Positions 11,305-24,101 of a stretch of DNA of 64,000 bases are shown in pieces (position 1 is the stretch's first letter; each line of letters begins with the position of its first letter). The DNA comes from Cytidiella melzeri (lineage: Eukaryota; Basidiomycota; Agaricomycetes; Polyporales; Irpicaceae), in NCBI GenBank assembly GCA_022592445.1, contig JABYQR010000153.1:1-64000 (forward strand), given 5' to 3'. A program made the position numbers and the translations under genes. Under the pieces are notes generated by a model, which saw only the letters and a list, made by a program, of their open reading frames with translations, was not told where the DNA came from and searched no databases.

Positions 11305-14300
11305 ATGCAGAGAGGCTACGAGCTGCTTAAGGATCCCAACGCTTACAGCGCAGACCTTGCGCGGAAGACCGGCCACCGAAAGGTCCTCTATAGTACCCTC
11401 TTGATCATAGGTGGACTCGCGTGCTCAGCTCTCTATGCTTTCTCTCCGCGGATTCATATCGCCATTGGCAACGAAATCTATAGGGCGGAGGGTCCTCTGG
11501 ACGAAACCATAGCTGGTTATAAACCGTTGGAGCAGTGTGCAGCATCTCTGCCTCGCCCCGCAAACCCGCCTGCTCCAGTCAACCTCTGGGCCTCCCTCAC
11601 CGTCCCCGAAACTGTGTCCATCCACAAATGGCTCACTCACCCGTCACGCGGACTCAACTTGACTTCAGCAGACTCGGCCTCTCTCAGAAACAACTCGATC
11701 TACCACATTGAAGTCTACCGACCTCCCAAAGGCGACGCGCTCACCTACTTGGAATCGCCCCATGCAGAGACCCTGCCCAGTCGGTTTTCGAGGGTCTCTA
11801 TACATCTTGGGGCAAATCCTGACGCGGAGGGTGGACCTGTGATCAAGGACTACCTTGTCGGGCCGTTACCCATCGGTGATGAGACAGTCATGAAGGAGCT
11901 TACTGAGATTTACCACCGCGACGATATCCCGTTCAATGCAAGAGGGTTCGGCGCCACTCCATTTTTTGAGCTACCTTACCTTTTGGGCACGTTCATGCCG
12001 CGCATAGCAGACGTCACTCAGGTGCGGTTACGCCCATTGCGGAATGGTTATACGTCGCTGATACAATTCAAATAACAGGATTTGTTCGGTGGTGTTGCTC
12101 TGGGCCTCGAGAACGACACTCTCATTGCTGGCGCCAGCGGTCCTTTCAGCTTCGACGGCACATTCCGTCGTACATGGGTCACTTGGAGAAGGAACGTCGC
12201 CGGACCCTGGCTACATCCCGTCAACTTCTTCCAGTACATCGACATTAGCGGTGCGGATCCCACCCAGTGGAAGCTCCTCAAGGTGCGTTTCTCCGTCTGT
12301 CAAATCTTCATCGCCGAATTTACCTCATACCCTTCAAGTTGGTGTACAACCACCAAATCTTCTCAACCGTAGACGACTTCCTCTCGGCCTACCACAATGG
12401 CACCCTCCGTCGGCTCCCCGACCGTCCCGACCAGAGACAGGACACCGACTGGTCAGCGCGGTACCGACCAGACAGCGCCCCGCGAGATCTTGACCACCTC
12501 CCTGGACCTCGCCAAGTGTCCTTCGCTGGTCTGCGTTTCAGAGTGGATCGGGAGTTGCAGTATGTCAGTTGGATGGGGTGGGGAATGTACCTTGGGTTCG
12601 ATCGGGACATGGGATTGAGCTTGTGGGATATCCGGTTTATGAACGAGCGATTGATATACGAGGTGTGAGCGGTTAGCAAAACTTGGTCTGCTCGACTGAG
12701 CTATATTATGCACAGATTTCACCGCAAGAGGCAATGGCACAGTACGGTCAGATGGTTTCACACTGCATAATCACACAGTTTACTCATCTGAATACAGCTG
12801 GCAATGATCCAATGCAGACCACCACCGCATGGCTTGATCGTTATTTCGGTATGGTACGTGCGCGCTCATCGTCTCTATCCATAGTACAAGTTGTCGATTC
12901 TCTCCAATCAGGGCCTCTCAGTTCGCGACATGCTCCCCGGATACGATTGCCCCTATGAAGCCGTCTACCTCCCCGCAACCACTTTTTCCGGCCTCGGCAC
13001 CATTACTCGCGAGCGTGCGATCTGTGTTTTTGAGCACGACACCGCGCGCCCTATCACTCGTCATATGGGGTGGCATGATGGAGAGTTTGGGGCGGTGAGA
13101 GGGTATGTGTTGACTGTGAGGAGTATTTCGACTGTTGGGAAGTAAGTCATTCTGTGCGTCTTGATTGTATGTGGCTACATGCTCACAACTTGTTCTGCAA
13201 TAGCTATGATTATAGTAAGTATTGGTCTCGTGCTTCGCAACTGTTGATTGCTCACCACAACTGCCCTGTATCACCTTCTAGTGGTAGGTGCCTTTCATCA
13301 TGATGGGCCGCACGAGCATCAATTGACTGTTGTTCAGTTTGATTACATGTTCATGACCGACGGAACTGTCGAAGTCCGCGTCTCCGCCTCCGGATATCTA
13401 CAAGGCGGCTTCTGGGAAGCGAAGCAGATAGGGTATGGTACGGCTATCCGCGATACCACCAGTATGTTCCGTATACCCCTTATCACCACCGCACGACGTA
13501 ACACATGCGACAGTGGGCTCCCTGCATGATCACGTCATCAATTTCAAAGTTGATCTCGACGTTGGCGGACTCGAGAACTCGCTGCTCTTCACGCACACAG
13601 ATCAGGAAGAGATTGAGCAGCCTTGGTTCGACGAGGACTGGGGAAAGACCGTCGTACAGCAGAAAATCACGCGGGAGATCATCGAGAATGAAGATGACGC
13701 CAAGCTCAAGTATCCTCTGAATTTCCAAGGTGGGTATTCTTTCGTTAACCAGGAGAGTAAGAACAAGTGGGATATTGCGAGGGGGTATGCGATTCACCCT
13801 GGCTATTCCCCCGTTTACAACGTGAGTGACCCGCTTTTGGAAACCCAGCTGTGAATTTGCTGAGGTGGTCAATGTAGACTGTAGTAGGATCGAAACGTCT
13901 ACTGGACAACGCTAACTGGGCTCGCTACAATCTCGCCGTCTCCCGCCGGAAGGACACCGAGCCGACCTCGAGTTCGATGTGGAACATGAACCTTCCCGGA
14001 AAGCCAATGGTTGATTTTCACAAATTTTTCGACGGCGAGAACATCACACAAAAGGACCTGGTGGCTTGGGTCAACATCGGCATGCATCATCTGGTGAGTC
14101 TCCCGCAAACCAAGTTCACACTTGCATCTTCGTGGTATCGATATTGACCTCACTGCTTTCGCAGCCACAAGCGGAAGACGCCCCCAACACCCGAACGAAC
14201 ACCGCCGCATCTAGTTTCTTCCTCACCCCTCTGAACTACTTTGACTCCGACATCTCCATCGACTCCCTCAACGCCATCCTCCTCTCCAGCCCCAGCAAGG

Positions 14301-14488
14301 TCGGCGACCCTTACAATTACGACGACTACGGCGTCAAGCCTGCACATTGTGTCCCTGACGAGGTTCCACCGTTTGAGTACCGGGGTTTGACGGCGAATGG
14401 GCTGGATGGGAGTGCGGGGAGTGCGGGGAGTAACGAGGAGATGAGGAAGGGGGCGGAACTGTACCATAGGATCAAGGTGGAGCTGTAG
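11305..14488 (+). CDS. Copper amine oxidase (TPQ quinoenzyme), membrane-anchored
   Basis: The enzyme oxidatively deaminates primary amines to aldehydes with H2O2 and ammonia. My 12-exon model is 11305-12021, 12079-12282, 12339-12662, 12716-12746, 12798-12853, 12912-13141, 13204-13214, 13282-13283, 13338-13461, 13514-13821, 13878-14093 and 14165-14488. It totals 2,547 nt in frame (848 aa). A hydrophobic segment at about residues 27-48 suggests a membrane anchor or uncleaved signal. The general-base region AWLDRYFGMG, the TPQ motif VGNYDY (precursor Tyr at 13205-13207), the copper ligands HDH (GSLHDHVINF) and the third ligand region GMHHLPQAED are all present, so it should be active. The model needs an 11-nt and a 2-nt exon around the TPQ site. 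If the second small intron is retained, 18 residues are added in frame. Confidence 0.92.
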
Positions 14489-16153
14489 AGGGTTGATCGA
14501 AGCATGTCATGTTTATCTATGTATGTATACATGAATAGCTTGGATATCGACGTATTTTACTGGATCGTGTGCTTGTGCACGACTAGTGTGCCGGTACGAA
14601 ACCTTGCGACTACCACTGCTTCGTATCGCGCGCAACGAAAACCATGATCGTATATATATATATATATGTGAATGGACAATTGCCTTTGCAGCGTACCTAG
14701 TACGTACAATCAAGCCCTGCCACCAGCCCCGCCTTTTCACAGATGGCCCGAACATCCGCCTGTGCTGAACCTGCCTTGGTCATACCCCCAACTATGTCGT
14801 ACAACTCTGACATCCTTACAATGACATACAACCGTACTATACCCTTCCAGCGGTACGACTCGGGGACAAGAACATATCGCAGGTCCGGAAGGTCGGTGAG
14901 TTGGAGAATCACGTTCATCCGAGCTCAAGTGGGGAAATTGACCAGGGCTCACTAACTGGGGCGTTCAGAGCCATCGGCACCACCCGCCCGGGGGAGTACC
15001 GTTCCTCATGACGATGGATTCAAGTTACTCTGCTGCGATGTTGTACCTTGTACAGCACGGAGCCTCCTGTCTTGTAATCCACGCCAGCGGAAGAACTGGA
15101 GATGCGAGGGAGTCTTGCCAGAGAGTTTACCGAGGACATCTGCAAGGTCGTCGGGGTACAGGTTACATGGTTTGGTTTTCTGAGAAGTGCCGGAGCTACC
15201 GTCCATAGTTGAGCAAGGCATGGTAGTCAATGTCCTCGGGGTTCGAACTTCATCGTGTACAAGCACGATTGTGCGATTTCTCTCACGTTGTCCCCAAGCG
15301 CAGATGGTTCCTCAGCTGGATGCAGATGGCGTGTAGGGTTTGTTGGGAGAATGAGGGAGCGGATGGAACTGGAAAATGATAGGCCTAGTTTTCGCTGTTG
15401 CTGTTTACGTCGACTGCTGCGTGGTACAAAGACGAGTAGGAGGACTGCGACGTGACAGAGGCGTAGACCTAGAGAAAAATTGCCATCGTCTTGATATAGA
15501 TTGTTGCGAAAGACAGCTGTCAGGAGGTCCGCGTTCTTGTCATGCGCCTTTGGGTCTATCACAGCTACGTAGAACAAAGTAACATGAGCAAAAAACCATG
15601 TGCTATGGTGAAGCTGGGAGAACAGACCTCTGTGAAGGTGTTGGTGCCTTTTTGGTAAGCTCCATAGCATACGCTGCCTGGTTTCCATCCTTTGCAACTC
15701 TTCGCAAAGAACACTTATGGAAGTCCCTTCAGGCCAGGTCCAAGTGCTCCAGTCGAACCCGCTCCAATGGTAATCATATCACAGGCAAGGATACGTCGAT
15801 GAGTTGAATGTATGCAAAGGAATTGATTCCGGCCTCAAAATCGAGTTCAAAGAGTCCAGTAGCAAAGCCAATCGATACAATCCAGTAGGTGGACGGAGTG
15901 GGCCCGATAGTTTTCCATGCGCGCCAGACTAGAACTTGATAATATCAGCGCGTCTCGACAGAATGCTGGACCATAGTACCTGAGGCTGAGGTAGTACTCG
16001 AAAAAATGAGCGATGCCCTGCGGAGAGGACTCAACAAGTGTCTCTGCCGCCGAGGATGACCGCAAGGAAGGCGCATAAAAGTAATCCTCGTTCCTTATTC
16101 AGCTCATCAAGCTTTCCTTCATGAACAGACAATCTCGAAGCAGAGCATATTGA
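14489..16153. other. Unresolved stretch, possible minus-strand membrane protein gene
   Basis: I could not build a gene here. On the minus strand, 15783-15928 looks like a 146 nt exon flanked by AG and GT, with WRAWKTIGPTPSTYWIVSIG followed by a hydrophobic run. About 15400-15620 contains STWFFAHVTLFYVAVIDPKA, and 14697-14918 ends in ICEKAGLVAGLDCTY with a possible intron in front. These pieces have codon-like character but no domain I recognise. A small TA dinucleotide repeat lies at about 14652-14668. A rapidly evolving or broken gene downstream of the acyl-CoA synthetase is possible. Confidence 0.25.
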
Positions 16154-18919
16154 CTACTGCGCAGAACCAATCCCCCGCTGGGCAAGCTCCTTACTCCACT
16201 TCCTCAAAATGTGTTTCTGCACCTTGCCACTCGCAGTCTTTGGCAACTCGTCGTAGCCGTCCTCGCCTACGAACCACACCCACTTCGGCGCGTTCTGCAT
16301 GGGGGTTGTTTTCGTCAGATGGGGAGGTAGAAAAAACGTCTCTGATATAATTATCGTACCTGCGGGTTGAGAGCACTAGCCACCACCTTCCGAACATCTT
16401 GTCTGGAGACATTCAAGCCTCTAACAGGGTCTTTGACTATCCATGCGCCGACGACTTCACCGTAGACGGTGTCGGGGACTGATACGACAGCTGCTTCTAG
16501 GATTGTAGGTGTAGCGGTGAGGGCATTCTCGATTTGTACCGGAAACAGGTTCTGGTGAGTGAGGGAGTTGTGAGTTTGGTAGTGCCCGGATGGATTTAGG
16601 CAAGTCTGGGGTTTACCTCTCCACCTCGGATGATGATGTCCTACGGGCATAATGTCAGTGAGGTATCCATGGCTGGTATGGTGTTTCCGACAAACCTTTA
16701 TCCGTCCGACAACTTTGGACGTAACACAGGTCAACAACTGAGAATGCAGAGTGCTGTAAGGGGAACGGTGCCTTTACTCACTTTTCAGATATCCTTCCTC
16801 GTCCATGATGCCTTCATCCCCAGTATACATCCACAACGTCCCTGATTCGTCCCTTTTCATGACGGCAGACGTATGTTCTTCATCGGCCCAATACCTACCG
16901 CCCGTCAGTCCAAACCCGAATGATCTTTCACGACGGACATGAGCTCACCCTTTTTGTAAGTGGTAGCCTGCGACTATCAGCTCACCAGGTGTACCAACTG
17001 GTACGACGTTGCCCGACTTGTCTATTATTTTAGCTTTAACGTGCGGGTGGATCTTTCCCACTGTCTCGACGCGTTTGATGATCGGGTCCTCAACCGTGGT
17101 TTGAAAAGATACAGGGCTGAACGCAGCAGTTTCGATGAGCACCTGGAGGAGCTAGCATAGCATTATAGAGCACACCTCGTCTCCGCTGTCAAGTTGTTTA
17201 GTATCGGTTTCGACGACGCCGACGCATGGGCTAACGAGAGACGCACTCATGCCATACGCGATAGTCAGCTCTGTCAAGTTGAGCTTCTCGATCAGACGCT
17301 TCATGAGTGCAATTGGAATTGACGAGCCGGCCGCAATGCCAGTTCTGTGGCGCAGTACATGAGGTTCGTCGTTTTGAGAGAACAATGCTACCATGTGAAC
17401 TGCACCTTAGCCTGGTGAAATCGAGAGCCTCACCACTAGTATGTCGTTTCTCGATCTCGGCGAGTACACCAAGGAAATGCGTAGGCACTCCGTGCAGGGC
17501 CGTGCATTTCTCGTCGATGACGGCGTCGACTATCTTGGGAGGGTCGAAAATGTCTGAAGGGTAGACAACTGAGGCACCGTGTGTCCATGCTGCGAGGTTG
17601 CCTAGCACGAGACGTGTTGAAAGTGGGAATTTAGATAGGGCAACGTACACAGTAGAAGCAACTTATCAAAGCAGTGGAACAGAGGCGGCACGTTGCCTGG
17701 ACACAAATGAGCATTGTTAGGACAGTGAGAATAGATGGAACCTACAAAGAATATCCAGATCAGTAAGTCGCATACACCTTCCGATTTGGATGCCGTTGTT
17801 CAGCAGGTTGTGATGCGTTAGCTAGCGAAGGAGTGAGCTCAGATACCGGGGGATTCAAGGAAAGACGTTACCGAGACAGCTTTCGGTGAACCCGTTGTGC
17901 CACTGCAGATATGCGAAACTTTGTCAGACTGAAGGCGGTGTATGATGAGTACTGGTCTAACGTACCTTGTGAACTGTAGGTTGATCACTTCGTCCTTTTG
18001 TAATGTCGCTTGCATGCTCTGGACGTCCCTCTCCTCACTTGCATGCTCCCCCCACACTAGCACCTCTCGGAAATCCACGGCGCACTTCATGCTATCTAAA
18101 TGCGATTGAAACTCTGACAAGTTTGGAGTATTGTCAGCCACGACCAGATGTCGTAAGTGAGGGAGCGAAGGCTCCTCAATTGACCCGGGTGGAGAGTTGG
18201 CGAGCGAAGGAAAGGCGTCGGCGAACATGGAAACATATGCTGACGTCCGTATGCGAGGAACGACAAACAAATGGCTTACACCGACTAACGAGAGGGTGCT
18301 GACCTGTATACGAGAATAGTTAGCTTGGACAAGTGCTGTTTTTGTGGTACTAACAAGCTCTGATAGTCGATATGCTGGGTTTAATGTGACCAGGATGGCC
18401 CCGATGCTAGCACATGCCCATTGTAACATTGCATACGCGCTACACAAGAGACAGCATTGTAATGAGATGAGACTACTAGAAGACCGTAGCTCATGGCACA
18501 CACCTGTTGTTGCCCATGATTACCCCCACACGGTCGCCCTTCCTCACACCTAGCCCAACCAAACCCCTCGCCAATGCTTTGACTTGTACATTCATCTCGC
18601 CAAAGCTCCATGCAAGATGGCTTTCAACACCAAGGTTGTGCGAGCGCGGTCCTCCATGAGCTCGGGGCTGTTCGCTCCTGCATATCAACGCAGGTCGCTC
18701 GGCATACTTTCGCAAGATGGTGTCGTTGAAGAATCCGGAGAGGGTCTTTTGGGCCAAGGGTGGATACAATGGGCCTTCTACTGAAGATACAGTCAAGTTT
18801 GTACGTGCATCGCCCGACTGGAGCCTTCTGCTGAGTGAAACGTTGACACGGTGAGTACAGGCAGCAGGGCCCGCTGTCGCCAGTCGTGGCAACGCGCTCG
18901 CTGTCGACGGAATCCTCAT
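16154..18919 (-). CDS. Acyl-CoA synthetase, ACSF2-like (AMP-binding), probably mitochondrial
   Basis: It activates medium-chain fatty acids to acyl-CoA through an acyl-adenylate. The ATG at 18919 opens a Ser/Arg-rich, acid-poor leader (MRIPSTASALPRLATAGPA) that resembles a mitochondrial presequence. Recognisable parts in order are SAYAMLQWACASIGAILVTL, the P-loop SGTTGSPKAV near 17880, LGNLAAWTHGASVVYPSDIF, CTALHGVPTHFLGVLAE, the hinge region GYLKS...VVGRIK, FPVQIENALTATP, and the C-terminal catalytic-lysine region TASGKVQKHILRKW ending at 16154. This string of motifs matches the ACSF2 subgroup closely. At least six short introns are needed. Around the A5 motif (YGM-x-E-T-SP in the family) the sequence reads YGMSAS, with extra sequence before SPVSFQTT, and I could not place an intron that restores it. 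Confidence 0.88.
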
Positions 18920-19689
18920 GACTGGTCACGGTCGTCGGTGACCGTCGTGGTTGTGGTCTGAGCACTGTTGGTCGCGTCTGTGGGCTGCGATATCGTCATG
19001 GTGCAAGCATGAAGCCGATGCCACTGGGAAAATGAGGGTGGTCCCATGATCAATTACGCTGCAACTACCGACGCTCTGTGACAGAGATACTCTTGCGTGA
19101 GTGTATGACTGACGAGAATATGTGCAGCAAACGCACAGTGCGCGGCTCTTCACGTAACCAGTGCTTCTGCATTCCCAGCGAGTTATCGGTGAGAACGCAC
19201 AAATTGCGCTTTTCCATGCTCACAGTGCGCACGCCGCAACACAAGCCTTGGGATTATACAGAACAAGATTTGGTGACAAGGTCTCAGTTTCACCGCCAAA
19301 CTCACTCCTCACTCCAGCAATCTGCAAAAGATTTCGATCTACTATGATGAGGCCGTAGTTGCAAAGCATAATTTCCATGATCAAACATGCACCGACACTT
19401 TTGGGATCGACTACAATCACCTACAAGAATAAGTTTGAGACCGATTGGCAATGGGAGAGGCTCGAGAGCGAGACCAACCCATCTCGTAGTCAGAAGGAGA
19501 TCAGCTTGAGCTGCACTTCATACACCAAAGGAGCAACAGGGCGGATGCGATCCCGTTGGTCCTTCTCCATGGCTGGCCAGGTAAACATATCACCAGCTGC
19601 ACCGCGCGCAATTCCCTGAGCCAGGAAGCTCTACAGGCCTATTCGCTGACTTTCGCAAGGTTTAGAAGAGATACAACGATCTTCGGCCG
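18920..19689. other. Intergenic region upstream of the acyl-CoA synthetase
   Basis: This 770 bp stretch lies between two minus-strand genes. It serves as the 5' region of the acyl-CoA synthetase and the 3' region of REV1. Open frames are short and without domains, and I see no RNA gene. Confidence 0.4.
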
Positions 19690-22600
19690 CTATCGCAATG
19701 ACAAACGGCCGCCGAACTTTGCACAAGCGGCTGCATCCATCTTCTCTTTCACGCCTTGAAAAGCAGACCACCACGCACGCCCAACGTCAGCTGGATTTGG
19801 CACATCGGAACTCGACAACGAATTCGCAGCAGTGGGTTGTTCCGCCTGCGAGGGCCCGAACTCTCTTCGCAATAGTACCATCCACCATTTCATGACCTTG
19901 ACGCCCTTCTCTAGACCACTGTCGGTAGAGATCGATCCGTCGACGCAGCGCACGAGCCACGTCTCAAAATACTCGACGTCTTTGGCGTTCGGAAGCTTCT
20001 CCCGAAATGCGTTGAACCATGTTTCTACCACATCCTGAACATCGTCCGTCTCTGAAAAGTACAGCTTCTCGCCTTTGGTCTTTCCTCGTTGCTTCAGAGT
20101 CGGCGGGTCAGGATAATGTGCCTTTGGCGGGGGAGGCGGGGGAATGACGATGCCAGGGGTCCCTACCAGGCGAGTGTGTTTCCTCGGCTTCAACACTTTC
20201 CTTTGTGCAACATACGATGTCGCCCCTTTCACCGGAGCTTTAGTATGTTTGGCCAGCGCGAGCTGTTCCCGCTGCAGCTCAGGGGGCAGAGCTGCAAACA
20301 CCTCTGGATCAATGTCGAGCTGGCGGAGGTCATCTTCGGATACCTTCAGTTTCACCGAGTTGCTGACCGCAGAGGCAATGATCGGTGGTCTTTTGTTGAA
20401 TAGAGTTGTCTTAGTGGGTGACAGTCCTGCTCGACTCTTTGGTGCTAGCTGTCGCGTGATGTGTTTGACATTGAGGTTTGATGTTCCTTTCACTACGATC
20501 TTCTTCGCAGGTGGAAGAGGCTCACGAAATAGGGATGCGGAGCGAGCTCTATTTGTCTGATTCTCGGCATTCGTATCCTGTGCTACTTCGCCAATGGCAG
20601 GGGTGACTGATCTGCGCCTGTATTCGGTTACGAGCTCGGCTCGCACATCCTCAGGAAGAGCTTCGAAGACAGACATGTCTACCTGCGAAAACGAAGGCAA
20701 GTCATGCACTTCCGCGATCGCCGGTGGTTTTTCCCGAAGTCGAGTGGATGTAGCGGTAGGAGACGTCTTCGATACCAACCGCGTATCAATGTCAACAGCA
20801 TCAGCACGAGTACTGCTGTCTGCAACATCGACGGGTCGCTCTTTCCGAGGACTTGTCACAGGCTTGAAGGGCAATACGGCTTGCTCTTGATCGTTAGCGC
20901 CAACGTTGACGTCTATCCTTTCGAGCTTCTGCATCTGTACGCCGATGCCTCTGAGCTCCTTTGGATCGAAGCCGAGACCTTTAAGCAATCTCCAAGCATG
21001 CGCTCCAATAACCTTTGGATCATTTGTTGCCCGGCCCCCGGGAGCAATGATAGCGACCTGTTTGGTGAAAGACTCGCAAAGCCCATGGCCCATGAACTTA
21101 TAAATATCTCGTCAATGCTGGGAGGAACATGTGCATAATGAACAGTACCTTCGGAGCTTCTACAGGTGCAGAGGGATCGCGTTTCATGACCTTCAGTGTC
21201 AAAGAGCGGCCGCACATAGAAATGCTTCTGAGCCGCCGCGAGACTTCATCGGAAAGCTGATAGATGAATGCCTCAGCTTGTTCGTTACTCTCAAAACGTA
21301 TTCCGTACTGGCGAGTAAGCGTCCGTTAGCATTGCGAAAAACGACAGGGTGTGGAGCTCACGTTGATATCGCAGGAAACGCTACGTCGAGGCTTGTCAGA
21401 CTCTATTTTTTTGTCATCAATCCCTCTCATAGCCTTGTAAAGCGTCTCTCCAGTGCCCTTTCCAAGCGCGTCGCAGAGCACAGCTTTGCTCTTCTTCGCC
21501 AGTTCTCGCAGCGAGGTCGCCCCAAGTTTCTCTTCAGCTTTCTGATGAGCAGCATGGCCAAACCCATGTAAATCGTCAATGTCGAGGGTATCCATGAACG
21601 CTGAGATGTCTGTAGGAAGAAGATGAAACGAGCCAGCCGGCTTTGCCCTCCTAGATGCCAATCGAGCCAGCATGACATTTTGTGCGACTCCTATGCTCAC
21701 TTTCACCCATTCAAACCGTTATCCTAGGCGTTCCGAATTCGAGCCAAGTCAACATACCTTCGCATCCTGTGGCACTCTTGACCTGCGCGCGAATTGCCTC
21801 CGCAAAATTCTTCGCAGGGTCGTCATCGACAGCGGCGTCGTCTCTGGCCTTTTCCTGACTGAGGGAAATTTGCGTTGTAATACGCCGCACACTGCTCGTA
21901 ACATCGATTAAAGCTTCATCGACCGAGACCGCCTGCAGATCATCCGCGTGTGCCATGAGGATAGTATAAAATTGAAGAGAAAATTGCTTATACCTGGAAA
22001 AGATTAGCAGACTTAAGAACAAGCGTATTAGGTTGAGCTTACAATTGAAATTCGTAAGGAACGGTTTGTATGGTCGGACACAGCGTACGCGCTTGCTGTA
22101 AGCTGTAGAGCTGATTAAGTTCCACTAATAGCATCGCATGAATGGAACCATACCTCATGCCACTCTTGATCCCAAACTTCCTAGCCTCGTAGCTAGCACT
22201 AGCAATTTCGCTCGTGCTGCTCTGACCTCCCTGAGCCCCCTGGGAATGACAGACAACCACTGGCTTTCCTCTCAAGTGAGGCCTGGAAACCAAGCCAGCC
22301 GAAACAAAGAAACTGTCGAAATCGCAGTGCATGATCACGCGCTCTCCATTGTCCGAGGCTTTCTCCTTGCCCTTTCCTTTGACAAGACGCACCCCTTTCA
22401 TGCTGACATCTTCGGTTTCACCTGATACAGCCCAATTCTTGCCGTCCATGTTCTCTCGCACAATTTTGTACACCGCCATGTCCTCTGAGAACAGGCTCGA
22501 ATCAGTCGGGTCCAGCGAATGAGACCCATTCTCCGCGCGCTCCTGTGCTTCCGATACGAGACTCCGTAGCTCAGCTTTCCAAGTTGAAAGATGATGCAAT

Positions 22601-23835
22601 CGCGAGTTGCGGTAATAGCCTTCGATAAAGTCAGAGGCGACAGATGTATTTGCGGCTCGCCAGGCTGGGTCGGCCATAGCACGTTGCGCTGCGATGTTGG
22701 ACTTGTCTGCTGCGTACCCAGGGACTCGTGCCGCTTGCTCTGGAGAGGCAGGGTCAGTAGTATGCAGCGGGCGACTGGGGTGGGTTACTGTAGGTGTCGA
22801 TAACATGTGGAGACCTGTGGGTGTGGAAGGGGAAGGGCCAGCTACTGAAACTATCCGGGTACTCGAGGGGGAGGACGGTCCAGCGACGATTTCGGGCAAT
22901 GGTGGTTGTTTGGTTTCAGCTACAAAGGTCGCACTTTCGGTATCAACGTCTGATTCTGTCGTCGAAGGAATCTGAGGAACTGGCTGGGATATGAACCCGT
23001 TGTAGAGGGACCTTTGTGGTGCCTTTTTGCCCTGTGTTGCATCGGAACGTGCTGTAGGCTCGTACTTGAACTCGTACCACGGAAGCAAAACGCCAGCTTC
23101 AACGCTCTTGACAAGCCAATTCGGTGTTGCTACTTTCATGTGTTTAAACTCGCGAATCTTCGCTGGAGTAAGGGAGCACGTAAGAACATGGGTGCTAATG
23201 CACCAAATTCAGCCGCAGAAGCTTATAGAGATAACGTGAGACGCACACAAGACTTTTTCTGTCTAAATAAGCATGAAAAATTCCTCCATGTTGAAGAATC
23301 ATTTGTCGAAGTTCCTGCACCGATGGCTCTGTCCACCCATTAATCTGGTGAGTATTAGCCGCATGTCAAACGTGCGAGATGAATGGTTGCTCCTCACATA
23401 GATTTGAAGGCCACGAAATATCCCAGTCGCGTTGGGGCCATCTTCTCCCATCTCCGTGTTTTGTATCTGTAACTTCTGTCGCTTTCGGTGCATATACTCT
23501 CCGAATTCGCCAAAACGAGAGGCACCATACGTGTTCGAGGTCAGGTAGGAGGTATCATGTTGGGATTGATCTACAGGGGTGAGCCCATGATGATGCATAG
23601 GTCCATTGTCTTCCTCCTCTTCATCGCTTTCGCTGCGTCTTCGCTTGAGACAAGGTTGAGTCGAGGGAGGCATGTTGTCACCATCCGAGTCTTCGTGGTC
23701 GTTGTTACGCTCGGACTTATGGCCAACAGATTCGGTGCGTCTGTTTGAGCCGGAGTCCGGTATTTCGACATCGGCGAGAGCTTTGTCGAACTCAGGGTCA
23801 TCGTCGAAGTAATCTGAAGACTCCGACTGCGACAT
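19690..23835 (-). CDS. REV1: DNA repair protein REV1 (Y-family deoxycytidyl transferase)
   Basis: REV1 inserts dCMP opposite abasic or damaged template sites and scaffolds other translesion polymerases. The start is the ATG at 23835, followed by an acidic region. A BRCT domain is read from INGWTEPSVQELRQMILQHG through VATPNWLVKSVEAG (about 23340-23060). The catalytic palm has MHCDFDSFFVSAG near 22340 and SVDEALIDVTSS near 21920, which supply the metal-binding acidic residues. Helix-hairpin-helix sequence lies near 21550. Two ubiquitin-binding motifs are visible, MSVFEALPEDVRAELVTEY and FAALPPELQREQLAL. The C-terminal REV1 domain ends at 19690. Several short introns split the gene. The domain order is the complete REV1 architecture and nothing key is missing. 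Confidence 0.95.
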
Positions 23836-24101
23836 AGTGTTACAGTTCGCTGTTCCAGATAGCTGCCGAAGACAAAAGGCAGCCTTACCGCAGTAAGCGT
23901 AGCTAAAATCACATAGAGGTATATTGAGGAGGTCAATGGTATTAGGAAAGAGTGCAGTTCTTCCGAATCAGAGATGGTGGCAACTTGAATGGTTTCCCTG
24001 TAGCTCGAACGCCACAAAGCTAGTTACATAAGCAGCTCCTCACGTGATGAGCTGAATAAATTTCTTGATTTGGCCCACAACTTTCTCTTCGTTGCTCCAC
24101 G
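23836..24101. promoter_or_regulatory. Shared divergent promoter of REV1 and calcipressin
   Basis: Only 266 bp separate the two start codons, which point away from each other. Any core promoter elements for both genes must lie here. I see no clear TATA box for either gene. Confidence 0.5.

Noticed and set aside
20089..21138. Plus-strand open frames antisense to REV1
   Set aside because: They are shadows of the long REV1 C-terminal exon and have no domain of their own.
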